DNA of 64,000 nucleotides from Acanthochlamys bracteata (taxonomy: Eukaryota > Streptophyta > Magnoliopsida > Pandanales > Velloziaceae): the NCBI GenBank assembly GCA_019914995.1, contig CM034145.1, positions 5,339,262-5,403,261 of the forward strand. Direction: 5' to 3'. Made by a program: the position numbers and the translations under genes. Shown one piece after another: positions 49,022 through 60,800 of this stretch. The notes below the pieces were generated by a model. The model worked only from the letters and a program-made list of their open reading frames with translations. It did no database searches and had not been told where the DNA came from. Position 1 is the stretch's first letter. Each line of letters opens with the position of its first letter.

Positions 49022-49467
49022 AAGTACAGTGAGACAGAACGAGAACTGAAGGTGGCATCTATCCAGCGAGTCTGGCAAAGATTCTTTTATCATGATGTAG
49101 TCCTGCTTGAAGCTCAGAGGCAAAGGGAACTAAACCATACAGAAGAACAAAGTTGGGCTGTTGAGTACTCTAAACTCCAAGCAATCGGGGTAGACGATGT
49201 GTTTGCCACTCTCCTACAAGTAAGCACTCAATTCATTCGATAGCTCTAATACAAGCGGTCTTAAGTGCTGATTTTCTGATGCAGATATCGCATTATAAAT
49301 TGCAGAATGATCCTTGGAGGAGGAAACAAGTTGTTCGACGAAAGAAAGACTTTGGATTGCCTGATCATATGACCATCACAATTTTGGAAAACAATAAATT
49401 TACTTACTCTCAAACAACAATAGAGCACTTGAAACAAAATTTTAAACAGAAGATGTATACCAGATAA
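49022..49467 (+). CDS. Two terminal exons of an unrecognised protein
   Basis: Exon 49022-49219 (AG acceptor, GTAAG donor, 66 codons) joins in frame to exon 49285-49467, which ends in a stop; together 126 residues. The reading frame is clean and the sequence looks like real protein: charged and helical, with RVWQRFFYHDVVLLEAQRQR, EEQSWAVEYSKLQAIGVDDV, NDPWRRKQVVRRKKDFGLPD and a basic tail. I do not recognise the family. No ATG-initiated upstream exon was found; the only neighbours upstream are the PDS5-like remnant's exons, so this may be the tail of a chimeric or truncated gene. It ends 48 bp from the stop codon of MGD1, tail to tail, so the 3' UTRs must overlap if it is transcribed. Confidence 0.45.
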
Positions 49468-49515
49468 AAAAGATGTCAAATTGATGTGAGTGTATGTAAA
49501 CAGGGGGGAAAAAGA

Positions 49516-52500
49516 TCAAGTTGCATACAAGTACTCAGAAACAAGGCTCCTCTGCCTCACTAATTCATGGAGATCCTGAACAATTTTGAAAACTGCGTCA
49601 GGTCTTGCGAGCTTTAAGCAGTTCTGAGACATGGCTTTGAGCTCGTCTGATTTTGGGCCAAACCAATCTGCAACTATTCTTGCTATTGCTTTTGGTGACT
49701 TTGAGAATTTCCCGCATCCGTTCTCTACTACATATGGTACATTGCCCACTTCCTACCAGGTAGAAAGAAATCAATTGAAGCAAGTTAGCAAATGAATAGC
49801 TTTAACTGTAAACTAAACTTGTGAAATCAACCTACTTTAGTAAGAGAAAATCACTAGTTAAACATAAATTAAGACTACTTTATGTGGTTTCAATGCTGCA
49901 CATGAGTCCCAACTTATCCCTAGACACATGTTGTGTTAGTTCCACTAAGATTGGTGATATAGATTGAAACTGAAGATACTGGGATGCACAGGGTAAACAT
50001 GTAGACGTATTTGAACTAACATGTTTATTACAAAGAACAGAACTTCGACACAAATATAAATTCACCTGCCCAGCAATGTAACCATTGAGGATAATTGGAA
50101 GTCCTCGAATCATGGCTTCTGCAATCGTCCCAGGTCCTGCCTGAAATTGCAAAAACCAAAACTTCTGTCAACCATGACCAGGAGCATCCAATACAATGCA
50201 GTTATTGAACTACAGTATTGAACCACAATGTAGTTATTGAACTTAGTATCAACCTACCTTTGTAATAATGCAGTCGCAGGCACCCATGCATTCTTCCATC
50301 TTAGTCACAAAACCTTTAACCTGAATATCAACAAGCAAAAGACACATCAGCTGAACTAAACATGGAGTAAAAGAATTCAAAATCATCTAAGATAAGAAAA
50401 TCTTAAGAGAAAAAGAACTGAAATATGATGGCGAAAGAAAGGAGTAACACATGCCTCTCATATACTTCTGTCTATGTAAAACTTTACATGCATAAAATGC
50501 ATGCTAATATTTATAACTACAGATGGTATGTTGCATCAATCCTTTTCTAGAGCATGGTATAAATCATAGTTACTATCAACTCTTGAACCAAAAAGTATAC
50601 CATAGCTTACAAAACAACAAAAAGCGAGGTATCGTAGCACGAGATAATTTACCAGATGAGACAGACTTTTACAGACCACACTTCAGATACTATGCAAATA
50701 AAGGAAAGAGAGTGGAACAGCAGGATGTTAAATTTGACTATTGCATATCAGTTATTCTTACACCAGTCCAACAACATTCAGAAGAAAAATAAGTGTAAGC
50801 AAGGCATCTTAACAAAATTACCTTAACAGGTATCTTCCATTCAATTGAACTCAATCTGTTGAGAAGCTTTTTATTCCGTCCGCATATGAGTAGGATTTGA
50901 CCTATAGGTAGCCCAGTGTTCTCATCATACAATATGTTGTCAAGTTCTCGGGCAGTAGCTTCAATAGGGCCCATTCCTTCTCCTCCACCCATTAGTAGAA
51001 CTGCAGGTAAATCCACATCCATTCCAAACTCCCTTCTCAGATCATCCTGTTGAGAAGAATATAAACAGAAAGCTCTTAGAGCCTGAGTATAGAAGGAATC
51101 ATAGTTTTTTACATATGTAACCAACCTTCGGTCGAACTGGTTTAACAAAGGAAGGCCTTACTGGAAGACCATAAACCTTGATTTGAGATGGTTTGAGTCC
51201 AGCTCTCAAGGCACGTTTTGCTACGTCATTGGAAGGGCAGTAACATCTTGTCACGAGCTTATGGAACCTGATACGAATAAAAGAAGAGTTCGCTAATGGG
51301 ATCCAAATGGAAGGGTAAAGATATGAGAACTAGGCAGTTTTGATACAAAAATAACAATTAACTACTTAAAAAGTTGTACCATGTTGGATGACATGTACTG
51401 AGATCTGTGATCACTGTAGTAAAGACAATCTTCTTTAGTAAACCTTTTGCTCTTAATATTCGGAGGGGAACGTGTTGCATTAAAGGATGCACACTAATGA
51501 TGACATCTGGCTGGTATTTCATAAGCCCTTTTGCAACCTCCCTGTGCACATATAGACGCTAATTCAGAGGCATTAACAGTGTGAAAGCTATTTATTAATC
51601 TAAAATGAACAAAGATGCATCACCCAGCCAAAGAAATAAGTCAAATCAAAGTCAAACTGAATCACTGCAGAATGCAACAAAAATGAAGTGCTTCTTAAAG
51701 GAAAAAAGAACAAGTACCTTAAGAATATTTGCAATTTATAACCTTTAACATTGCAGGAAAGTAGATTGGCACACTCTATGAAGCATAGCATGAGGATTCA
51801 GGGAAAATCAGACTAATAAAAGAAGTAACACCAGTGACAAGTTTCACATCCTTTTTGATATTTGTGTAAAAATCAAGAAAACCCCATCATAAATGAAGGA
51901 GAAAACAGGTGTCAACACAACAATTTCCAGTAAGTTGAGTTCATTATTGAAGATTCTCTACCTTCAACCTCTCAATACATTCTTCAGTGATCAGAGAGAC
52001 TAAAACCACTTTGTATGCCAATACTTGTGCTAAAGAAAAGTAGAAGGATGACTGCACTTACAAATCGCATTAGAAATTTCTGGTCGGTATTGGGCTTACA
52101 GTCTTGAAACACAGTATGAAAAACATCAGTTAAGCAATCAGTCATCTTTCTTAACCATGCATGTCTAAGCAAACACTTCCACCTTCAAAAGCGGTATCAT
52201 GTTATACATATAGAGACACAATTCCAAACATCCATAACAATAAAATAGAAATGAAAGTAAGTCAGTAAAAGGTTTCCTCACCGAGCTATGAAAGTTGATG
52301 TAGCTGCAAAATGCGGCTGGTGCACCAGCCTTGGTGCCGTTCCATAGTAAGTCATCTTCCATAGAGTCCCATGCTTAACCAAGAAGTTGTAGCTCCTTGG
52401 CAACTGGTTGAATGGCCATGGCGTGTGGTCAGTCCACAGGTCAGTTATTGTCACCTGCAACGGAGAATGTAGGCTCCTGTCAATTACCATAGAATCAACC

Positions 52501-53194
52501 ATCATGCTCAAATTAAACAAAAGTGTAATTCAAATACAATTAAACAATTACAGCTAAATCAAAGAAAAACCACCTATCAAGCACCACATAGAAACAACAA
52601 AATATGAAGTTTAAAACCAATTGCAGTCAAAGCTAATGAATACATATAAAAAACTCAGAACTGCAGCAGGATACAGCTAAGACAAACAACTGCCAATGAT
52701 TTCACCTTGTACTCATCACCGAACTCCTGATCAAAAGCCGCCTTGATTGCCTCGGCTGAAGCCCGGTGCCCACCACCAGTATCACTCATCAGAATCAAAA
52801 CCCGCTTGGGAAATACACCCGGGACACCGTTCGCCGGCGGCCCTTCTTCCTCACCAACACAAGGACCTTCCCTACCAAAATTCAGCTCATTTGATCCAAA
52901 ATTCCTATTCTCAGAAAGCCCAACTGTTCCGAAACCGAGTCGTAAAGGCGTTCTATCACAGAACAATCTAATGAACCGATTGAATTCACTCCAGAGCAGT
53001 TGTGACTTAGATAACTTGCAGGAGATTGAAAAACTTGAAAACGATTGAACTTTCGGGGGCCTCACTGAAGGAAAAGAGAAGAATTCAACTGGGGAGAAGG
53101 AATTGAATAGAATTGTAGGAGACCCAATTGGAAGAAAGGGAGAAGTAGGGAGGGCACGGGTGTGTTCTTGACCAAGAGTTGAAGAAGAAGCCAT
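49516..53194 (-). CDS. MGD1: Monogalactosyldiacylglycerol synthase, type A, plastid
   Basis: Eight exons (53194-52706, 52454-52282, 51541-51380, 51267-51126, 51046-50822, 50320-50258, 50140-50066, 49752-49516) give 521 aa with all junctions in frame. The enzyme transfers galactose from UDP-galactose to diacylglycerol at the inner plastid envelope, making the main thylakoid lipid. The first ~100 residues are Ser/Pro/Phe-rich and low in acidic residues, as expected for a type A transit peptide. The GT-B N-domain starts [20 protein letters not shown] (residues 129-148), with [19 protein letters not shown] and [11 protein letters not shown] after it. The donor-binding C-domain has [71 protein letters not shown] and the conserved end segment with DWFGPK. 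Length and motif order are those of plant MGD1; the long transit peptide separates it from the type B MGD2/3. Confidence 0.96.
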
Positions 53195-54986
53195 GGTTGA
53201 TGTTGTGAGTTGAAATTGAAGAAGAAGAGAAGAAGGTCATGGGTTTGAAAACGATTGGTTTTCTTTTGTAAAAGATAAAACTTTTTGCTGCTTCTTTTGT
53301 TGTTAGAAAAATAGAATTTTCATTGATTGATTCATTTGAGAAAGAAATAAAAGAGAGTTTGGTTTTAAGGATTAGAAGGCATGCTGTTGGTGTTGGTGGA
53401 AGGGAAGAAGAACCACCGGCTTCTTTGAAGATATAGAATTAGATTTTTTTTTTGGAATTGTTAATTATTATATATGTGATTTTAAATAAAATACAACATT
53501 CATTAGTACTACGCATGTAAACAATAAAAATATAAAAAAAATGTGCTACATATGTGATTTAAAATAAATTTATTTTTGTGTTTTAGGGAGTATTTTTTAT
53601 CTTATAATTCAATTTTGTTTTATTAAAAAATTACTTTTAGATATAAAAAATATAATAAAAATATAAAAATTAAACAAAATAAGGCATCTTCACTTAATAC
53701 ATTATTTTTTTATTAACTTTTGATCGTTGCATAGCTTAATCAGACGATTAAATCTTAAAATTAATTGGTCAAATTTTGATACGCCGTGCACGTACCTTTA
53801 TTGAAATAAATTTTATTTCTTTCTTTCTATATATATATATATATGATAAAAACACATATTATCTTAAATTTACATGTGTGCACATTTAGTAAAAAATGAT
53901 CGACGAAATTTTTAAATCTAATCTCTAATATTGAAAATGAATAACTATGAAATGAAAACATATTAACAATATTCAACTTAATCGAAATGCGAATTACATC
54001 GAAACTCTCAATCGAAATCACACAAAAATAATATCTGCACATATGTGCCTATAATATATTCGTTTTTGTGTCATTTTTATCAAAATTTTTGATTAGAGTT
54101 AGATCAATATTCGGATTGAGTTAAATTTTTCATAATATATTTCCAACTCATAATTCTCCATATATAATGATAGAGATTAAATTTAAATATCTCACCAGTC
54201 ATTTTTTTGTAGATATGTGTATCATGTGTCTATAAAAATACTATATGTCTCTATCATATATATACATATGATAAGATAGAAGTACCTCAATTTTAGGGGC
54301 ATTTTTTTAATTTGAAGTTTCAAATTCAATATTCACTATTAAATATGAAGAATTATTAGTCAAAAATATGCTAATAAAATTTTAATTCAATCGAAATACG
54401 AATAAATTTCCATCTAGCTATTGATCAAATGATATAAATAATAATATTTGATAAAGATGTTTTTTTTTTTTTATGTTATTTTAATTAAGAGATTTTATAG
54501 AGATTGATTCGTAATCGATTGAGCTAAAATTTTGTCACCGTATTTATAGCTTATAATTTTTCATATTAAACGGTAAAAATTATATTTAAAATCTTTTATA
54601 CACTTTTTTTAAAAAGGTGCCTCTAAAAATAAGATGCCATATATATAGTGTAAATATAACAGCACATATTCTTGCTGTAAAGTTGTAGGTGATTTATATT
54701 GGCCTAATTTATATATTCATCTATTTAATTTATACATGTATCAATTTAATTATACTATTATATAGCAATATAGTCTATTATAAATCATTATCGATTATTT
54801 TCAACCAATGATAAGTTATTATAAACTAATAATAGACTATTCACTTGAGATGGGGGCTCTACTTTTTATTATATTATTTTTAATCAATCTTGATAAGTAA
54901 CCTCTCTCTTGTAGCGGCTCGTATATTTTTGTTTCAGAAAAGAAAAACAAACAAATTTGGATTTGATCAACAGAAAGGCTAATTGT
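53195..54986. other. AT-rich intergenic spacer, divergent promoters
   Basis: 53195-53460 is the GA/TC-rich 5' flank and leader of MGD1. The remaining ~1.5 kb is very AT-rich with a short (TA)n run near 53829 and no conserved coding segment. The final ~40 bp approach the site II cluster of the next gene. Confidence 0.45.
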
Positions 54987-55028
54987 AGGCCCAATAGAGG
55001 CCCATCGTTGACGACCTTAAAAGCCCAT
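54987..55028 (+). promoter_or_regulatory. Triple site II (GGCCCA-type) cluster
   Basis: AGGCCCA (54987-54993), AGGCCCAT (54998-55005) and AGCCCAT (55022-55028) lie within 42 bp. Site II elements (TGGGCY on the other strand) are bound by TCP factors and are clustered in promoters of plant ribosomal, mitochondrial and plastid housekeeping genes. The position, 180-220 bp before the ATG at 55206, fits a core-proximal promoter of the zinc-finger gene. Confidence 0.6.
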
Positions 55029-55205
55029 CGTGACGACCATAAAGCCCTCATTTCTTCTGTTCCTGTTATTTCAATTTTTAGATGTCTTCGTTTCCGCAAG
55101 CGGCTCTTCCACGTCGGCTTCGCCGGTTCTGATACTGAATCTCCCCGATCATCTCCGCCACACGTGCGGTTCTTTAGTTTCATAAGTCTTCGGCGAGCGG
55201 CGGAG

Positions 55206-56552
55206 ATGGTGGGACGTGCTTCTCCAGTGGGCAATTCTTCCGAATTCGTCAAGCGCATGGAGCTCCAAGGTTTAGACTTGTTGGATTCTTGGAATTACAT
55301 GACTTGATCTTTGTGAAAGTGGGAAACATTGCACTCATATTAGGTTGAGTGAAGAATCGCGTTTTTTAGAAGTAATTGAAATGGCTGGATTTTGAGTCAT
55401 GAAAGCATGCTGTAAACTGTTGTCCAGGTTGGAATCTTATACTGGTACAAGTGTTAAGAGGAACATTGGAAAGGGAAGCTTGATTGTGGAGTATGTTATG
55501 TTAGTAAGAGTTATGAAGAAAAAGCACTAACATTAGGAATTAATAATATCTAAGGATTTAATGTTGACGAGAAATCTTTAAGGCATCAAACTGATCTTTT
55601 GTTAGTTATATATGCTTTTGCGTCTATAATAACTTGTTAATTACTAGTTTCAATTGAAGACTGAAGAGGGATGGTCTCTTGTATAGATCTGAAAGGGGTT
55701 AAGCAAGAGTTGGGAATATAAAATTAAGTTGAAAGAGAAGCATCAGAACTTGAGATGGTTGTAGGAGTAGTATCATTTATTCAGTACTAAATCATTATGG
55801 TGTTGGATATAGTTTGAATTGTTACTAAAATGATGGTGGAATATCAGGGTAATATATTTTACAATATGCTGTTGGTTCAATGTCCTGCAAAATGAGTTCA
55901 GCATATGGCATTTTACAATATGCTGTCTCCAGTTTGGTTTCCTTGATGGTCTTCCAACATTTTTGCAATGTAACATACAGTATGCTTTTCCCTCGATCTG
56001 GTTACTTGGTTAGATCCCTAACCATTAATGCAGCACTTACCCTTATCATTTTTTTGGTACTTCGAAATCTTAGCATGGCATCTTACTTTCATCAGTGATT
56101 GTGTGTGTTTGAAATGTTCTAATACGACTGGTGACTTGTCTTGAATAATTGAAAAGATAAATGAATTTTTATGTTATATGTGCTTGAATGAGCTCGAGTT
56201 GACAGATTGTTTCATGTCTTTGCTCATTTTGCAGCAACCAAAGCCGGTTCATTGTTCATGTTGTGAATTAGGTAGATCAATAGAATGCAACTGGTGCAAG
56301 GGCACAGGCTATTTCATCCTTGCCAACAACATGCTTTGTGAAGTGTCCTCAAAGGACACTACTTGCAAAATATGTGTCGGAAAGGCACACTTCAATGCTA
56401 ACTAGCTCATTTCTTTCTGTTTTCATAAATTAACACATCAGATCAGTTATAAAATTTATCTTCTGAATTAGGACTATACTTGTTGTTCCGGTTGTAAAGG
56501 TACAGGGTTCAAGGCTAAGTGGCTGGAAGAAGACACTTCGCCCCCTCCTTGA
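55206..56552 (+). CDS. DnaJ-type zinc-finger (BSD2-like) small protein
   Basis: The model has four exons (55206-55269, micro-exon 55428-55444, 56235-56384, 56472-56552), 103 aa. The core is four Cys-x2-Cys pairs as in the DnaJ cysteine-rich domain: CSCC, CNWCKGTG, CKICVGK and CSGCKGTG, which bind two zinc ions in that family; plant relatives without a J domain act as plastid thiol chaperones or remain unstudied. The 17-nt micro-exon supplies GWNLIL between MELQ and QPKPV; without it exons 1 and 3 do not join in frame, and related proteins carry a Trp-Leu-Ile-Ser segment at this point (from memory). Intron 3 would use a GC donor (GGAAAG/GCACAC). The frame upstream of ATG 55206 stays open to 54957 without an ATG, while an ATG at 55082 in another frame opens a transit-peptide-like 16-codon stretch. 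The N-terminus is therefore uncertain. Confidence 0.7.
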
Positions 56553-57838
56553 TGAACATGCATTTCTGTTATTGTGACTTTCGTAAAATCTTTCAAGTAT
56601 ACCTGATGTTTGTCTTCAAATTTTTCTCAGGCTTGTGTATTTGTATTTATTTTCGGATGATAAGGTCCAATTTCAACGTGACAAGTTGTAATGTACATAA
56701 ATTCATTTACAGTATTTATTCTAAACTTTCTCAGCACAAGCAAATCTGAATCTGTTAAGTTATTTTTTGTACTTTTCTTTGAATTGGAAAATGCAAAATC
56801 CAGGTTGTGCTGCTTCTTGTTGTAGCTGGATAAAATCTTGCCAAAATCAAATTCCATTCTTGTACCTCAGAGATTTTATACTTTTGGTTTCAACCTTATT
56901 TGCGCACAGACTCAAGTTGAATTGTTCGTGTTCCAGTTAAAATTTTCTTTCCTTCCTCCGAGATGAATATGACTAGTGTTGGTCGGTCAATTAAGGGCGA
57001 GTTTTTTTTTCACAAAAAGTGATTTTTTTAAAAAGCTATTTATTTGAGAAAGCGAGTTATAAGAAGTAAATTATTCTAAATAACCTAAAAATCATTCGGA
57101 AGTGATTTGGTAAAAAAAAAGTCACTTCCAGGTGAAAAGAAACACACTTTAAAAGTGTGATGGTTAATTCTTCATAAAACTAAAATATGGAAAATTATTG
57201 CAAGTTAGCATTGAAAAGGATCCAAGCAACAAGTAACATAACATTCCAAAACAGTTCATACAGTGGCTCTTGGAAGAATGCTAACAATTCCATTAGCTGA
57301 CCCAAAAATGAGAGGCCCTCATTCCCTCACCCTCTCAACTACATTTCTCATTCTTTCATTTTTCTTTCTTCTTCTTCTTCTTTTTTTTTTTTTCCTTCGA
57401 CGTTTTTCGTAAGATATCTTTAAGAAGAAATTTTTATTTTTCTGTAAACTTGTTCGTCTATATATGTTTAAATTAAATTAAAATTTTTTTTTATAGAAAG
57501 AATAGAATACATACTTACAGCCAGGAGTGCAGCTGCTAGAGACCCATAAAAACCTTATCCCCTATCTTCTCTAGCTTCTCCTCATCTCCTCTCTTAAGCC
57601 CTTATACATAATACTTTGAACTACTACTTCTCTTATCTCTTTTCCATTCATTCCCTTCTGTCTACAGAATACTTTAGCTCTACTTCTTCTACTGCTACTA
57701 CTACTTTTCCATGTATGAAGAAGCATAATGGAAATTAATATACAGGCTATATAAAACCTTAATAGTATGAACATATTATAGATAGAATTTTCAAAAACTT
57801 CTCTTTAAAGAATTGTTGTTGTTGTTGGGTTATGAGAG
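56553..57838. other. Intergenic spacer and REC2-like 5' leader
   Basis: 56553-56950 is probably 3' UTR and flank of the zinc-finger gene. About 56995-57165 is A/T-rich with inverted stretches (AAAGTGATTTTTTT, GAAGTGATTTGG, AAGTCACTTCC) and may be a decayed MITE. 57300-57838 has pyrimidine-rich tracts (TTCTTCTTCTTC) and is likely promoter and 5' UTR of the CLU-family gene. Confidence 0.4.
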
Positions 57839-60800
57839 ATGGCACCAAAGGCAGGGAAAGTCAAGCAAAACAAAGCCAAGGGAGAGAAGAAGAAAAAGGA
57901 AGAGAAAGGTAAGAGGCATTTACTAATTTTACTACAACTATTCCTATCTTAGAATTTCTTATATAATTCTCATATTGGATTTCTTCAGCTAACAGAAAAC
58001 TTGAAAGTCAGTTTTAGTTTTCTGATTTTTTAGCATCCATGTAAATATGTATATCAAGAAATTCGTCTATGCATAAAGCTTGTTCTCATTGAAAGTTTTA
58101 AATTCTAACTAGTATATTTTTCGCACTCAAACTTTATTTTTTCTGTCAAAAAATCACTTTTAAGTATTTAAGTGGGAATAGTTTACTCTCTGTAACTCAT
58201 TTTTTAAAAAGTTACATTTTAAAAATTTACCTCTAGTAAAAGAAACACATTTCTAGATGAAACGTTTTGCATTTGAAGCTACCTGTATTTTACCACCATA
58301 TTCTGCTTACTGTTTCTCGTAAAATTACTCCATATTCGATTTACGGAATTTTTTATTTTACATATCACTAATTATGTAATTTTTTATTTAATTGTGATAG
58401 TTCTTCCCATTGTTCTGGACATCACTGTTGAAAAACCAGATTACACTCACCTTACTCTCAAGGTAAAATACGTTTCCCCTAAGAAATCGTTTCCCTTTTA
58501 AGTTGGACCACGGCTAAAGGCCATGTTATCTTTGGTGGACCCGGGCTGAATATTATGGGCTTCGAATTCACTGTAGGGAATTTCAACGGACAGAATTCTC
58601 GATGCAAGAAAACTCATAGCCGTACACGTGGACACTTGCCACCTCACCAACTTTTCACTTTCTCACGAGGTAATATTTTTCAACTAGCTGTAATAATTTT
58701 TAGTTACGGCAATAACCAGTTCACACGTGAATTTTTACTTTGTGAAAAGGTCAAAGGAGCAAGGTTGAAAGACACGGTGGAGATTGCTTCGTTGAAACCG
58801 TGTCACCTAACCATAGTCGAGGGTAATGTCGTAATTCACTAGTACTATGAATAAACCCTTTGTATTTAATATTTATTAAAGTTTCATTTAACTCACGTAC
58901 AAAATTTATGAAAAGAACCTTTTTTATACACAACATTGCAATTTACATCCTTTCGTTTTCTTGGGATACTTTCAATTAACTTCTTCTGGTTATTTACCAT
59001 TACAAATTAACTCAAAACCTTTAGAACTTTTTTCTTTTTCCATCGCAGAGGACTACACAGAAGAGCAGGCCATCGCGCACGTGCGCCGGTTGCTGGACAT
59101 CAGCGCGTGCACCACTGCATTCAACTCGAAGAATGCTTCAACGCCGCCGCGCTCCCCCGCCGGCGCCGGCTCGTGTCAGCAGCCCAGTTCACCTAGCGAG
59201 CCGAAACAGAACGCTACTGCTTCTACTGAGTCGAAGCCGAAGCCCAGTTCAGTCGTGCCGGAGCCGCTTTACCCGCCGCCGAGGCTCGTACACTTTTACG
59301 ATTTCTTTTCCTTCGCACATCTCTCCCCTCCCTTCCAATGTAATAATTCCGCCGTAAAATGTGAATTTCTGTTGTAGTTGTTGTTTGATTGAATATTTTT
59401 AGTAGTTTAATGTTTGAAGTTTGGTTCGTGTACAGATATCAGGAAATCGACGAGACCGTTTGTGGAAGATAAGAAAGAGGATGACTTCTTTCAGATTGAT
59501 GTAAGTGTTAACTTTTGTCTGAAATTTCACAAGAACATTTCACAAATGTAGAGAAGAGTTAATTTGCATAAATGTTTTATTAAATGGTTATTACGATTCT
59601 ATGACAGGTGAGGTTCACGAACGGGAAACAAGTAGCTATCGTGTCTTCAAGGAAGGGATTTTATCCAGCAGGTAAACGAGCTTTGCTTAGTCACTCATTG
59701 GTGGGACTGCTACAGCAGATAAGCCGTACATTCGATGCTGTAAGTGAAACGGTTTTTTCCTTTTTGAAATTTAAAATTTTCATTTATGGCTTTGAGGTTT
59801 CAAGTGTTGGTCTAGACCTTTAATCTCACCATCTTAGAAAGCTCACTGTGTCAATTTTGAGTTATAATTGCAGGCTTACAAGTCCTTAATGAAAGCCTTT
59901 GTTGAGCACAACAAGGTATGTCGTACATGACGTTGCATTAAATTTCTTGAATCTTTGTAAACTAGCATGTGGCTGATCTCCCTAGTTTAGGCTAGTTAAG
60001 AATGATAGACCTAAAGCAGCATGGCATTTGCTCTATCTGATATACTGATACAAATTCCTTGTAAAACAATCTCATTGTTTGCACTTGTAAATCATAGATT
60101 ATTCTGCCCATCCTTTTCGGGGTCATGATCATCTACTATGTTGTTCCAGTTTGGGAACCTTCCTTACGGATTTCGAGCAAATACATGGGTGGTTCCTCCC
60201 ATTGCTGCAGATTCTCCATCAATTTTCCCCCCGCTTCCTACGGAGGATGAGAGCTGGGGTGGAAGTGGCGGTGGTCTGGGCAGAGATGGGAAGAATGACC
60301 ACAGGCAATGGGGTAGAGAGTTTTCAATTCTAGCTGCCATGCCTTGTAAAACATCTGAGGAAAGGCAAGTTCGTGACAGAAAGGCATTTCTCCTCCACAG
60401 CCTATTTGTTGATGTTGCAGTTCTGAAAGCTGTTGCTGCAATCAATCACCTGATTCTCAACCATAAAAGCTCAAACGAAATTCCAAATGGCAACTTGGAT
60501 GAAGTTGTACACGAGCAAGCTGGTAATTTGTGTATAACAATTACCAGACCTAAACCCGATGCTTGTGTGAAGCTAGAAGGGAAAATAGATGGTAGTCAAG
60601 CTCCAGATATGACATCTAAGGAGCTTGCTCAAAGAAACTTGCTGAAAGGAATCACAGCTGATGAGAGTGCTACAGTACATGTAAGTGTCAGTGCTTCCTT
60701 TCTGTGCGCTACAATTCTTTGGCGTAGATTCTGACTTTGATCTAATGTAATGCAGGACGTAGTTACCCTTGGAGTGGTGATCACTAGACATTGTGGATAC

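Noticed and set aside
54957-55205. Open frame continuing upstream of the zinc-finger ATG
   Set aside because: No ATG occurs in this frame before 55206, and the stretch spans the site II promoter motifs, so most of it is probably not translated; kept only as an N-terminus question.
57839-58846. Direct read-through open frame around 58555-58842 in the REC2-like region
   Set aside because: Its translation is in the wrong frame. The true exons 58577-58669 and 58750-58822 lie inside it and give conserved CLU-family text when spliced.
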